Shown here one piece after another: positions 35,076-46,508 of a stretch of DNA of 64,000 bases. Origin of the DNA: Achromobacter mucicolens (GTDB taxonomy: Bacteria > Pseudomonadota > Gammaproteobacteria > Burkholderiales > Burkholderiaceae_B); assembly GCF_902859725.1 (NCBI RefSeq), contig NZ_CADIJP010000003.1, positions 124,001-188,000 of the forward strand. The letters run 5' to 3'. Numbering within the stretch: the first letter of the stretch is position 1; each line of letters begins with the position of its first letter. Made by a program: the position numbers and the translations under genes. The notes beneath the pieces are model-generated. The model ran no database searches. It had not been told where the DNA came from and saw only the letters and a program-made list of their open reading frames with translations.

Positions 35076-35102
35076 TTGCATTTTATGCAGTCAATATGCA
35101 AA
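35076..35102 (+). promoter_or_regulatory. GntR/FCD-type operator candidate between Bug and aconitase genes
   Basis: TGCATTTTATGCA (35077-35089) is a perfect inverted repeat (TGCAT / ATGCA, 3-bp centre), followed seven bases later by another ATGCA half-site (35096-35100). The cluster lies 10-35 bp before the aconitase start and near the divergent Bug start. The GntR-type gene at the end of the operon is the likely binder. Confidence 0.6.
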
Positions 35103-35112
35103 ACTGGCAGCT

Positions 35113-37739
<2,627 letters not shown>

Positions 37740-37743
<4 letters not shown>

Positions 37744-38636
37744 GCGCGCAAACCAATACCGTCACGAAGATCCTGGACCTGATCCGGGAAGACCGCCTGC
37801 AGGAGGGCGCGCACCTGCGCGCGCAACAGATCGCCGACCGCCTGCGGCTGTCGCGTTCGCCGGTCAACGATGCGCTGGGCATCCTGGCGCAGCACGGCGT
37901 CGTGGCGCGCAAGCCCAACCGCGGGTATTTCCTGCTGCGCGACTTCGACGCGACGGGCGACGCCCCCGCGGACATCACGCCCCCGTCGGCGGACGACATC
38001 GTCACGCAGACGTACTTCGCGCTGGCCGACGAACTGCTGCGCGGCGAATTGCCCATGCAGTGCAGCGAAGCGCTGCTGCGCACGCGCTACGCGCTTACGC
38101 AGGCGCAGACGCAGGCGCTGCTGGCCCGCATCTCGCAGGAGGGCTGGGCGCAGCGCCGGCCGGGCTACGGGTGGGAGTTCTCTTCCATGATGACCACGCC
38201 CGACAGCCTGCTGCAGTCCTACCGGCTGCGCCTGGCGCTGGAGCCGGCGGCGCTGCGCGAACCGGGCTTTCACATCGACAAATCCGTGCTGGCGCGCTGC
38301 CGCGCCGCCGAAATGCACCTGCTTGAGGGCGGCATTGCCACCGACACCGCCGATCAGCTGCATGATCGCGGCGTGAGATTCCACGAGTCGCTGGTGGAAG
38401 CCTCGGGCAATCCGTTCTTCATCGACACAATTAAACGCGTCAACCGCGTGCGCCGCCTGCTGTCGTACCGCTCGATGCAGGACCGCAGCCGCTACAAGCA
38501 GCATTGCGATCAGCACCTGGCCATCCTGGACCTGCTGGAACGCGAGCGCAACGACGAAGCGGCCGACGCGCTGGCCGCCCATCTGCGCAGCACACTCGAC
38601 AACCTGGCCCGCATCAGCGGCATCCTGACTTCGTAG
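37740..38636 (+). CDS. GntR family regulator with FCD domain
   Basis: A 298-residue regulator. The N-terminal winged helix-turn-helix is at about residues 5-65 (ILDLIREDRLQEGAHLRAQQIADRLRLSRSPVNDALGILAQHGVVARKPNRGYFL). The C-terminal FCD domain (about 140-290) shows the metal-ligand pattern D-x3-H (DRGVRFHESLVEASGN), H in QHLAILDLLE and H in AAHLRSTLDN. FadR-type members respond to carboxylic acids. The ATG overlaps the aconitase stop (ATGA), so the regulator is in the operon it probably controls. Confidence 0.92.
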
Positions 38637-38659
38637 GCCGCGCGGGGCGCGGCCGTTTT
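38636..38659 (+). terminator. Terminator after the GntR gene
   Basis: Perfect 8-bp stem GGCCGCGC / GCGCGGCC with loop GGG, beginning at the last base of the GntR stop codon, followed by GTTTTC. It probably reduces readthrough into the lactonase gene, which starts 27 bp beyond. Confidence 0.75.
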
Positions 38660-38685
38660 CAACTGGCAGAAAAGAGGCTCGCGCC

Positions 38686-39735
38686 ATGCATGTCTACATC
38701 GGCTCCCGGACCACCCGGGAACGCAACGCCCGCGGCGAGGGCATCAGCGTGTACGACTACGCGCCCGGCTCGGGAACGTTGACGCTCAAGCAGGTCTTGG
38801 GCAGCTTGCACAACCCGTCGTATCTGTTGCCGCACCCCACCCTTGACGTGATCTACACCGTGCATGGCGACAGCAGCGAGGTCAGCGCCCTGCGCCGCGA
38901 TCCGCGCGACGGCACGCTAAAGCCGTGGCACACGCAAGGATGCGAAGGCCGCAATCCCGTGCATCTGGCGTTGGGGCCCTCTGGCCGCTACCTGATGGTG
39001 TCCAACCACCTGACGGGCACGCTGGCGGTGCTGCCGGTGGCGGCGGACGGCGCGTTGCAGGCCGTGGCGCAGGCCGTGCCGCTGGCCGGCGAGCCGGGCC
39101 CGCACCGCAAGGAACAGCCGTTTTCCAAGCCGCATTTCAACGTGCTGGACCCCTCGGGCCGGTATGTCGCGGTGCCGGACAAGGGACTGGACCGGGTCTT
39201 TCTGTATGCGGCGGACGCGCGCGGCCTGGCCGCGCAGCCCGCCAGCGCCGTCGCCACGCGCGAGGGCGCGGGGCCGCGCCACGCCGTCTTTCATCCTTCC
39301 GGCCGATGGCTTTATGTCGTCAACGAACTGGACAACACCGTCACCGGATACGCCGTGCAGGAAGGGGTCTTGCTACCCTTTCAAGTGCTGCCCACCCTGC
39401 CCGACACCTACACCGGCAACAGCCGCGCCGCCGGCATCGCGCTCGGCGCGGGCGGTCTGCATCTGTATGCGTCGAACCGCGGCGGCGACAGCATCGCGGT
39501 GTTCAGCGTGGACCCGGCCAGCGGACGGCTCGCGGCGGTGCAGCACACCCGTTCCCACGGCCGCACGCCGCGCTTTTTCACGCTGTCGCCCGACGGCCGG
39601 TTCCTCTTCGCGCTGAACGAAGACAGCGATACGTTGCAACGCTTTCGCGTCGATCCGGCGCGCGGCACGCTGACGCATGACGACTACGCGCTGCCCGTTG
39701 GCAGCCCGGTGTGCATGGTGTTCGCCGGCCCCTAG
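38686..39735 (+). CDS. Lactonase family beta-propeller protein
   Basis: A 349-residue seven-bladed propeller of the YbhE/6-phosphogluconolactonase (Pgl) and muconate-cycloisomerase-like family. The best signature is EGAGPRHAVFHPSGRWLYVVNELDNTVTGY, with repeated GRY and FHPSG-like segments at each blade (NPVHLALGPSGRYLMVSNHL, HFNVLDPSGRYVAVPDKGLD, RTPRFFTLSPDGRFLFALNED). No signal peptide. It may act on a lactone in the tricarboxylate or sugar-acid route encoded upstream, but the substrate is not shown. It follows a GntR gene and its terminator. Confidence 0.88.
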   Translation: MHVYIGSRTTRERNARGEGISVYDYAPGSGTLTLKQVLGSLHNPSYLLPHPTLDVIYTVHGDSSEVSALRRDPRDGTLKPWHTQGCEGRNPVHLALGPSGRYLMVSNHLTGTLAVLPVAADGALQAVAQAVPLAGEPGPHRKEQPFSKPHFNVLDPSGRYVAVPDKGLDRVFLYAADARGLAAQPASAVATREGAGPRHAVFHPSGRWLYVVNELDNTVTGYAVQEGVLLPFQVLPTLPDTYTGNSRAAGIALGAGGLHLYASNRGGDSIAVFSVDPASGRLAAVQHTRSHGRTPRFFTLSPDGRFLFALNEDSDTLQRFRVDPARGTLTHDDYALPVGSPVCMVFAGP

Positions 39736-42194
39736 AAGTCCATCGACGCCGACAGCATCACGGTGCGCGGCACGCCTTGCGAGATCGTGCCGTACGACGC
39801 CACGCCGGACCAGTAGGCGCGGTTGAACACGTTGACCACATTGGCGCGCAGCGTAACGTCCCGGCCCTGCACCTTCAGGGCATAGCGCGCGCCCAGGTCG
39901 AACGTCGTCCACGACGGCACGGACTGCGTGTTGGCCTGGTTGATGTATTCGCGGCCGGTATAGACCATGCCGCCCGTCAAGGTCAGCCCGGTCACCCACG
40001 GCGTATCCCATTCGGCGCCCAGATTGACCGCGACGGTCGGCACGCCCACCGGCCGGTTGCCCTGCGTGGCCGCGCTGCTGGTGCGCGTCAGCTCGGCATC
40101 CAGCAGCGTCACGCCGCCCAAGAGGCGCAGGCCGCGCAACGGCTCGCCGGACACATTCAGCTCCAGCCCGCGGTTGCGCTGCTCGCTGTCGGCGGCATAC
40201 ACCCCGTTCGTGAGCTGCCCGCTGGGCTTGGTGATCTCGAAGGCGCTCAGCGTCACCATCGCGCTGTCCAGCTCCACCTTGACGCCCACTTCCTTCTGCT
40301 TGGCCTTGTAGGGTTTGAAGACCTCTCCCGAATTGATGGCGGTAGCGGGCGCCACGTCGCCCTTGCTCAGGCCTTCGATGTAGTTGGCGTAGAGCGACAC
40401 GTTGTGCCAGGGCTTGATGACCAGGCCCGCCAGCGGCGTGGTCGCGCTTTCGTCGTAGCTGACGGTGCGCACGCCCGTCGCGCCATTGAAGTTGCGCGAC
40501 TCGATGCGCTGGTGGCGCAGGCCCAGCGTCAGCTGCGCACGCTCGTTCAGGATGCTGAGCGTGTCGGCCAGCGCCAGCCCGGACAGATCGGACGAGGACA
40601 CCTTGGGCACGTTGGCCGGCGCGGGAATATGCTGCTCGGGACGGGTGATCGGACGGTAGATGTTGGACGTGAGCGGCGTGCCGCTCACGCTGGCCTGGCT
40701 GTTGCGGTCGCTGTACAGGCTGCCCATGAAGCTGACGGCGTGGCGCACCGGCCCCGTGTCCAGTTTGGCGCGCAACCCGGCGTTGTAGGTGCTGCGGTCG
40801 ACCTGGAAGCGGAAGTTGTTGGGCGTCACGACCGTGTCGCCGGCCTCGTTCACGATGGTGGGCGTCTGGTCCGACAGACGCGAGACCGCGGTATCCGAAC
40901 CGCCCGCGTCCGCAAAGACGGTCAGCCGGTCGCTGATGTCGTACTCCACGCGCAAGAGCGCCGACTGGCCGTCGGACTTCCACCATCCCCACGGCTGCGT
41001 GGCGTTGCGGCGGCCGTCCGCCGCGCGCGGCACGGCAATGCCGGGCGCCACCAGGAACGGCCGCGTCGGGGCGTCGATCTTCTCGTGCTGCGTCAGCAGG
41101 TCCAGCGAGGCGCGCAGCCGTTCGCCCTGGTAATCCAGCGACAGCGCGCCGATGGTCGTGCGCGAGGTCATGTTGTCCAGCGGCGTGTCGCCCTGCCGTT
41201 GCATGCCGTTGACCCGCACGCCCCACTCGCCCGCCTCGCCAAACCGGCGGCTCAGGTCCACCCGGGCGCCGAACTGCGAGTCGCCGACGTAATCGGCCGA
41301 CACGCGGGTCAGGTCCTCGGGCAGCGCGCGTTTGGGCACCATGTTGATCACGCCGCCCACGCCGCTGTTGGGCGACATGCCGTACAGCAGCGCCGCCGGC
41401 CCTTTCAGCACTTCCACCCGTTCGATGTAGTCGGTGAAGACGTGGTAGTTGGGCGCCACGCCATAGACGCCGTCGAAGGCGATTTCGCCGAGGTTGCCTT
41501 CCCCGATTGGAAAGCCGCGGATGTAGAACGAGTCGGTCACGCCGCCGATCTGGCCGGTAAAGCGCACCGACGGTTCGACGGTCAGCGCATCGGCCAGCGT
41601 CACGGCCTGGCGGTTCGCCAGCAATTCCGCCGTATAGCTGGTGACATTGAACGGCGTATCCATCACGTCGCGATTGCCCAGAAGGCCCAGACGCGCCCCG
41701 CGCGCCACCTGGCCGCCGGCAAACTCAGCGGGCAGCGCGGACGGGCTCACGCCTGCCCCGGCGACGGTCACCGCGGGCAGCACGGTGGTCTCGCCAGCGG
41801 CCACCGGCAGCTTGCGCAGCGAGTATGCGCCGCCGCCTTGTTCCGACAGGGCATAGCCGGACCCCGACAGCAGGCGGGCGAACCCTTCGCGCACGGTGTA
41901 CGCGCCCTGCAGGCCGTCGCTATGCTGGCCCGCCACCAGGGCGGGATCGAACGACAGCGGCACCCCCGCGGTGGCGGCAAACTGCGCCAGCACGTCGCCC
42001 AGCGGTCCGGCCGCGATGGCGTAGGACTTGCGCGCGGCGGCAGCGGCGGGCTCGGCCGCGTGCACCGGCGCCAGCGTTCCCGTGGCCGCAATCAGCGCCA
42101 GCCCAAGGCCGGCGGCCCGGACAAGCGACGCCGCTGGCGACAGAACGGCAAGGCCGCGCGGCAGGCGGGGCGGACGGGAGAGTCGGGAAACCAT
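39732..42194 (-). CDS. TonB-dependent siderophore receptor with signalling domain (FpvA/FecA-like)
   Basis: An 820-residue outer-membrane receptor. After the signal peptide (ending VHA-A near residue 47) is an STN/secretin-like signalling domain (about residues 55-115; SYAIAAGPLGDVLAQFAATAGVPLSFD, then YTVREGFARLLSGSGY) that contacts the anti-sigma regulator FecR. The plug (RVEVLKGPAALLYGMSPNSGVGGVINMVPKRA) and a barrel ending in phenylalanine follow. Together with the FecR and sigma-factor genes it forms a cell-surface signalling unit for a ferric siderophore. The ATG at 42194 has GAAGGAT upstream. Its end overlaps the convergent lactonase gene by four bases. Confidence 0.93.
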   Translation of the reverse strand: MVSRLSRPPRLPRGLAVLSPAASLVRAAGLGLALIAATGTLAPVHAAEPAAAAARKSYAIAAGPLGDVLAQFAATAGVPLSFDPALVAGQHSDGLQGAYTVREGFARLLSGSGYALSEQGGGAYSLRKLPVAAGETTVLPAVTVAGAGVSPSALPAEFAGGQVARGARLGLLGNRDVMDTPFNVTSYTAELLANRQAVTLADALTVEPSVRFTGQIGGVTDSFYIRGFPIGEGNLGEIAFDGVYGVAPNYHVFTDYIERVEVLKGPAALLYGMSPNSGVGGVINMVPKRALPEDLTRVSADYVGDSQFGARVDLSRRFGEAGEWGVRVNGMQRQGDTPLDNMTSRTTIGALSLDYQGERLRASLDLLTQHEKIDAPTRPFLVAPGIAVPRAADGRRNATQPWGWWKSDGQSALLRVEYDISDRLTVFADAGGSDTAVSRLSDQTPTIVNEAGDTVVTPNNFRFQVDRSTYNAGLRAKLDTGPVRHAVSFMGSLYSDRNSQASVSGTPLTSNIYRPITRPEQHIPAPANVPKVSSSDLSGLALADTLSILNERAQLTLGLRHQRIESRNFNGATGVRTVSYDESATTPLAGLVIKPWHNVSLYANYIEGLSKGDVAPATAINSGEVFKPYKAKQKEVGVKVELDSAMVTLSAFEITKPSGQLTNGVYAADSEQRNRGLELNVSGEPLRGLRLLGGVTLLDAELTRTSSAATQGNRPVGVPTVAVNLGAEWDTPWVTGLTLTGGMVYTGREYINQANTQSVPSWTTFDLGARYALKVQGRDVTLRANVVNVFNRAYWSGVASYGTISQGVPRTVMLSASMDF

Positions 42195-42289
42195 CAAGCG
42201 ATCCTTCGTGGGTATGGGGTGGCGCGCATGTCGCGGCGGTTCACCCGGTACACCGGACGAAGCGGAAAAAAGTGTCAGCCGATCGGCGA

Positions 42290-43261
42290 TTAATGTGTAA
42301 CGGCGGCGCGCGGCGCGACCGTGATCCACCACGGCGTCACTTGGCTCACCCGCACCGGCAGCGTCTTTTCCAGCAGTCGCAGACTGGCGTCGATGTCGTT
42401 CAACGGGAACGCCCCCGACACCCGCAGGCCGGCCACCCCGGGATCGCAACGCAGCACGCCGTGGCGGTAGCGGCCCAGCTCGGCCACCAGATCTGCCAGC
42501 CGCCAGTTGCGCGCGGCCAGCATCCCGTCCGCCCACGATGCCGCCAGCGGATCGGCGGAGACGGGCGCGGCAGCCTCCTCGGCGGAAAAGACGGTCTGTT
42601 CGCCCGCGGCCAGCACCAACGGGTTTGCGCCTTCCCGGGCAGGCCGGACCTCGACCGCGCCTTCGAACACCGCCACGCGGACGCGCGCGCCCTCGTCGCG
42701 CACCATGAAGCGCGTTCCCAGCGCACGCAACACGCCCTGGGTCGTCTGCACCAGGAAAGGGCGCGGCACGGGCGCAGGATCATGCCCCGTGGTCAGCAGG
42801 ATTTCTCCCGCACGCAGCCACAGCACGCGTTGGGCAGGGGTGTAGTCGACGTCCACGGCGCTGGCCGTGTTCAGCACCAGCTGCGTGCCGTCGGCCAGCG
42901 CGATGCGGCGCTGCTCGCCCGTGGCCGTGCGCAGGTCCGCGCGCCATTCGCGCCAGGGCAGTTCGCGCGCGCCCATCCAGGCCGCCGGTCCCAGCACCAG
43001 CAACCCGGCCAGCGCCCGCACGGCCTGCCGGCGCCCGGCGCGGTGCGCCTGGCGCAACGTCTGCCCGCCGATGTGCGGCGGGACCTGGCCGAAGCTGCGC
43101 AACATCGTCTCGACGCGTTGCCACGCGGCTTCGTGATCGGCGCTGCGGGCCCGCCAACGGTCCAGCGCCGCGCTATCCGCCGCCGACAGCGTTTCGGACT
43201 GCACGCGCACCAGCCAGCCGGCCGCCTCTTCAAGGATGGCGGGGTCGATGACCGCGTTCAT
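42290..43261 (-). CDS. FecR-type anti-sigma/regulator of the siderophore receptor
   Basis: A 323-residue inner-membrane regulator. The N-terminal cytoplasmic part carries the DUF4880 pattern (ILEEAAGWLVRVQSETLSAADSAALDRWRARSADHEAAWQR), then one membrane helix near residues 80-100 and a periplasmic FecR domain (about 110-230; ATGEQRRIALADGTQLVLNTASAVDVDY, LGTRFMVRDEG). The C-terminal part holds an STN-like segment (RVSGAFPLNDIDASLRLLEKTLPVRV). It overlaps the sigma-factor gene by four bases and precedes the receptor by 95 bp. It relays the loaded-receptor signal to the sigma factor. Confidence 0.92.
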   Translation of the reverse strand: MNAVIDPAILEEAAGWLVRVQSETLSAADSAALDRWRARSADHEAAWQRVETMLRSFGQVPPHIGGQTLRQAHRAGRRQAVRALAGLLVLGPAAWMGARELPWREWRADLRTATGEQRRIALADGTQLVLNTASAVDVDYTPAQRVLWLRAGEILLTTGHDPAPVPRPFLVQTTQGVLRALGTRFMVRDEGARVRVAVFEGAVEVRPAREGANPLVLAAGEQTVFSAEEAAAPVSADPLAASWADGMLAARNWRLADLVAELGRYRHGVLRCDPGVAGLRVSGAFPLNDIDASLRLLEKTLPVRVSQVTPWWITVAPRAAVTH

Positions 43262-43779
43262 GCCGCATCCGCCTGGTAGGCGATCAGGCAGGCGGCAAAA
43301 GCAGCCTGCATATGGCGCTTTACGGTCGAGAGCGACACGCGAAGCTGCCGGGCGATCTCGTCATAGCCCATGCCGTCGAACTGCGACAGCAGGAAGACCT
43401 CGCGAGTGCGGGACGGCAGCGAATGCAGGGCGGCGTCGATGGCGTGCAACGTTTCCAGGATCAGTGCGCGCGCCTCCGGCGAGGGGGCTTCGGCGGGCGG
43501 CACTTGCGCCACCGCGGCCAGGTAGGCGTCTTCGACCGACCGGCGGCGCCAGTGGTCCGCCACCAGACCCTTGGCGATGTGGGCCAGCAGCGCGCGCGGC
43601 TCGGCGCCGGTGTCTTCCCGGCGCCGGCCGGCCATCAGCCGCACGAACGTGTCGTGCGCCAGGTCCGCGGCATCGAAGGAACTGCCCAGCTTCTTGCGCA
43701 GCCATGCCGAGAGCCAGCCGTGGTGTTCGCGATAGAGCTTCGTGACGTTGTCGGCGGATGGAATTAGCGGCGCAGGCAA
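43258..43779 (-). CDS. FecI-type ECF sigma factor
   Basis: A 173-residue ECF sigma factor of the iron-uptake group. Region 2 is FDAADLAHDTFVRLM (about residues 36-50) with RALLAHIAKGLVADHWRR; region 4 is LHSLPSRTREVFLLSQFDGMGYDEIARQLRVSLSTVKRHM (about residues 117-156). It would direct RNA polymerase to the receptor promoter when FecR signals. The stop overlaps the FecR start (ATGA). A Fur-box-like sequence lies just upstream, and the hybrid histidine kinase gene is divergent. Confidence 0.93.
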   Translation of the reverse strand: MPAPLIPSADNVTKLYREHHGWLSAWLRKKLGSSFDAADLAHDTFVRLMAGRRREDTGAEPRALLAHIAKGLVADHWRRRSVEDAYLAAVAQVPPAEAPSPEARALILETLHAIDAALHSLPSRTREVFLLSQFDGMGYDEIARQLRVSLSTVKRHMQAAFAACLIAYQADAA

Positions 43780-43801
43780 GGCGCACCTCGGCTTTCATGC
43801 A

Positions 43802-43820
43802 AATAGGAATTGTTTTTATT
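43802..43820 (-). promoter_or_regulatory. Weak Fur-box candidate upstream of the first FecI-type gene
   Basis: AATAGGAATTGTTTTTATT matches the 19-bp Fur consensus at about 10 of 19 positions by eye and is the only AT-rich block upstream of the sigma gene, 23 bp before its start. Iron control would be expected for such a module. Confidence 0.4.
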
Positions 43821-43901
43821 CTATACGAGCCGTTCGCACTCGCGCGTGCTTCGGGGCGGTGCGATAGAATCGGACACCTTCCCGCCACAGCCACGAGTGC
43901 C

Positions 43902-45566
43902 ATGCCGAACGACCCGTCCATGCCTCAGTTCCTTGCCAGCGGCGGGCAAATGGGTGCCCGGGTCGCCAGTCATGACTGGTCGGCCACTCCGCTCGGTCCC
44001 CTCTCCAACTGGCCCGCTTCCCTGCGCATTGCCGTGGGCATGGTGCTGTCGTCCAGGTTCCCGTCCTGTCTGGTGTGGGGCCCGGGCCTGATCTCCATCT
44101 ACAACGATGCTTTCGTGCCCATCCTGGGCGCCAAGCCCGACGCATTGGGCCGCCCTTTCAGTGATGTCTGGCGCGAAGCCTGGTTCCAGATCGGCCCCAT
44201 CGCCGAACGCGCCTTTGCCGGCGAGGCCACCTTCATCGAGGACTATCCCGTCGAGCTCGCGCGGTACGGCCGCCTGGAGTTGGCGCACTTCACGTTCTGC
44301 TATAGCCCGGTGTACGACGAACATGGCAAGGTCGTCGGCATGATCGACACCGTCATCGAGACCACCGCGCGGATCGAGGCCGAAAAGGCCCAGGCCGATG
44401 CGCTGCGCCTGACGGAAGAGGCCCTGCGGCAAAGCCAGAAGATGGAAGCCATTGGCCAAATGACCGGCGGCGTCGCGCACGACTTCAACAACCTGCTGAC
44501 TGGGATTTCAGGCAGCCTGGAACTGCTTTCGCAACGTCTCGCGCGCGGCCACACCGATGACCTCGACCGCCACATCGCCGTGGCAAAAAGCGGCGCCGAA
44601 AAGGCGGCCGTCCTGACGCGGCGCCTGCTGACCTTCTCGCGCACCCAGCCGCTCGAGCGTTCGGTGGTGGACATCAATGGCGTCATCGACGGCATGGAAG
44701 CGTTGATCGCGCGCAGCGCCGGATCCGCAGTCACGCTGGAAATGGACTGCGCGCCCCGGTTGTGGCCCGTATGGGTTGACTCGCACCAGCTCGAGAACGC
44801 GCTCCTGAACCTGTGCCTGAACGCGCGCGACGCCCTCGACGCGTGCGGCATCTTGCGCATCGAAACGCGCAACGTCACGCTGGACGCGGACGCCGCTCGC
44901 GACCGTGGCCTGCAGGCCGGCGATCACGTGCTGCTGCGCGTCTCCGACACGGGCTGCGGCATGACGGCGGAAACCGTGCAACGCATGTTCGAGCCCTTCT
45001 ACACCACCAAGCCGGCCGACCGCGGCACGGGTCTGGGCCTGTCGCTGGTGCACGATTTCGTCCGGCAATCGGGCGGGCACGTGCAGGTGCGCTCCCAACC
45101 GGGCCAGGGTACCGACATCGACCTGTTTTTCCCGCGCCACGGTGGCGCCGGGGTCGACATGGCCTCGGCCGTCGCGACAGCGGACCAGCCGCCCCGCGTC
45201 CTGCAAGGGGGCACGGTCCTGTTGGCCGAGGACGACCCCGCAGTACGCGAAGTCACGGCCGAAGTGCTGAAGGAAATGGGCTACGACGTGATCGAGGCCA
45301 CCGATGGCGCCAGCGCCCTACGGCAACTGACCGCCCTGCCGCGGATCGATCTGCTGGTCTGCGACCTGGCGCTGCCGGGCGGCGTGAACGGCCGGCGCGT
45401 GGCGGAAACCGGCCGCGCGATGCGGCCCGGCATGAAGGTGCTGTTCATCACCGGCTACGGCGAAAGCGCCGAAGGCGCCAATGTTCCGGCGAGCGACGCG
45501 CCGGTGCTGCTCAAACCCTTCATGCTCGATGACCTGTCGAGCCAGGTGCATGCGTTGATGCGCTGA
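43902..45566 (+). CDS. Hybrid sensor histidine kinase (PAS, kinase, receiver)
   Basis: A 554-residue soluble kinase without membrane helices. A PAS-like sensing domain lies at about residues 30-160 (WSATPLGPLSNWP, VWGPGLISIYNDAFVPILG), the HisKA segment has H193 in VAHDFNNLLTGI, the ATPase domain shows NALLNLCLNARDAL (N box), DTGCGM (G1) and GTGLGLSLVHDF (G2), and the receiver domain (about 435-550) has acceptor D488 (LLVCDLALPGG). The WxxTPLG...S-W-P start is typical of cytoplasmic PAS kinases. The ATG at 43902 was chosen; 43920 is also possible. The signal and downstream partner are unknown. Confidence 0.9.
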   Translation: MPNDPSMPQFLASGGQMGARVASHDWSATPLGPLSNWPASLRIAVGMVLSSRFPSCLVWGPGLISIYNDAFVPILGAKPDALGRPFSDVWREAWFQIGPIAERAFAGEATFIEDYPVELARYGRLELAHFTFCYSPVYDEHGKVVGMIDTVIETTARIEAEKAQADALRLTEEALRQSQKMEAIGQMTGGVAHDFNNLLTGISGSLELLSQRLARGHTDDLDRHIAVAKSGAEKAAVLTRRLLTFSRTQPLERSVVDINGVIDGMEALIARSAGSAVTLEMDCAPRLWPVWVDSHQLENALLNLCLNARDALDACGILRIETRNVTLDADAARDRGLQAGDHVLLRVSDTGCGMTAETVQRMFEPFYTTKPADRGTGLGLSLVHDFVRQSGGHVQVRSQPGQGTDIDLFFPRHGGAGVDMASAVATADQPPRVLQGGTVLLAEDDPAVREVTAEVLKEMGYDVIEATDGASALRQLTALPRIDLLVCDLALPGGVNGRRVAETGRAMRPGMKVLFITGYGESAEGANVPASDAPVLLKPFMLDDLSSQVHALMR

Positions 45567-45577
45567 TGGGGCGGCGC

Positions 45578-45922
45578 TCAGGGGTGCCGGCCCCGCGTCG
45601 TGCGGATCCAGAACAGGCCGGCCGCCGACAACAGCATGGCGCACAGCAGATACGCAAAGCAGATCAGCAGGCCGAAGAAATAGTAGCGGTCGTAGACGCT
45701 GGCCGCCCACCATGCCGTGCCGCCATACACGGCCATCACGATGAACGGCAGCCACAGCACCACGATGCCTGCGCGGCGCCAGCCCGGCGTGTTCAGACGG
45801 GGAAACCTGCCGGCCTTTGCGCGCAGCACCAGGGCCAGCGCCGACAGCGCCGGCAACAGGAAGGCCAGCACCGCCAGCACCAGCAGGCCCGCATCCAGGC
45901 ACGTCGCCACGAACTCGCGCAA
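45578..45922 (-). CDS. Small membrane protein of unknown function, probable TTG start
   Basis: A 114-residue membrane protein with three to four hydrophobic helices: CLDAGLLVLAVLAFLLPALSALALVL, GIVVLWLPFIVMAVYGGTAWWA, and YFFGLLICFAYLLCAMLLSAAGLFWI. I prefer the TTG at 45922 because GGGAGA sits six bases before it; a GTG at 45973 would add 17 residues of less typical sequence without a ribosome site. No family recognised. Convergent with the histidine kinase gene. Confidence 0.65.
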   Translation of the reverse strand: MREFVATCLDAGLLVLAVLAFLLPALSALALVLRAKAGRFPRLNTPGWRRAGIVVLWLPFIVMAVYGGTAWWAASVYDRYYFFGLLICFAYLLCAMLLSAAGLFWIRTTRGRHP

Positions 45923-46003
45923 GATGTTCTCCCGAGGGCGCCCGACACGGGCGCCGGTTGGGACGTTATACACGAGCGCTACAACCGGCAGCCGCGGCCG
46001 GGC

Positions 46004-46246
46004 CTAGTAATCCATCGGCACGTGGCTCTGCGCGGCGCGGATCTCCTGCAGATGCCGTTCGGCCTCCTGACGCTCGACGGCGGGGGGCAAGGCGCGCCAG
46101 CTCACCAGGTTGCCCGGTGTCTTCACGGGCATCCACCCCAATACGCTGTACAGCGAAATCGCGGTGCCGCCCGTGTCCAGCCGCGTCTCGTAATAACCCT
46201 GACGATCCGGCACGGTATCGCCGGGCGTCCAATCCAACTGAGACAT
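46004..46246 (-). CDS. Small protein of unknown function
   Basis: An 80-residue soluble protein, MSQLDWTPGDTVPDRQGYYETRLDTGG and onward, with an ideal AGGAGG ribosome site before the ATG at 46246. The pattern 'P-D-R-Q-G-Y-Y-E-T-R' followed by 'S-W-R-A-L-P' recalls short conserved proteins of Burkholderiales that occur near phage or regulatory genes, but I do not recognise a family. It stands alone, 81 bp upstream of the small membrane protein gene on the same strand. Confidence 0.72.
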   Translation of the reverse strand: MSQLDWTPGDTVPDRQGYYETRLDTGGTAISLYSVLGWMPVKTPGNLVSWRALPPAVERQEAERHLQEIRAAQSHVPMDY

Positions 46247-46508
46247 CCAGGTCTCCTCCTGGTGAAGCGTGTGCGCTAGGCGCCGCCGTCTACGAAAGAG
46301 CGGCGTTCCTCCGATCGTATAGCGTCCGGCCAGACTTGTCCCCGGTCAAAAAGCCGGGACAACGCATTATTGACAGAGGGGAATCCCTAGGCCGGCCGCA
46401 TTTTTTTGGATTGCTAAAGCCCGAATTCAGGCGCTAGCATGCGGCAACGGATTTTTACCCGCCGGACGGACACGGGCCGCCCGTTCCCCCCTGCGCCCTA
46501 CGACGGCA

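Noticed and set aside
42278-42287. GCCGATCGGC palindrome with a T-run on the minus strand between FecR and receptor
   Set aside because: The palindrome has no loop, so it cannot form a terminator hairpin; a 10-bp palindrome is expected by chance at this GC content.
39711-42293. 860-codon plus-strand frame opposite the first siderophore receptor
   Set aside because: Antisense shadow without a family match; the receptor is complete on the minus strand.
46336-46362. Inverted repeat TTGTCCCCGG / CCGGGACAA before the EIIC-EAL gene
   Set aside because: One unpaired base and no T-run or nearby gene end; kept neither as terminator nor as operator, though it could be either.
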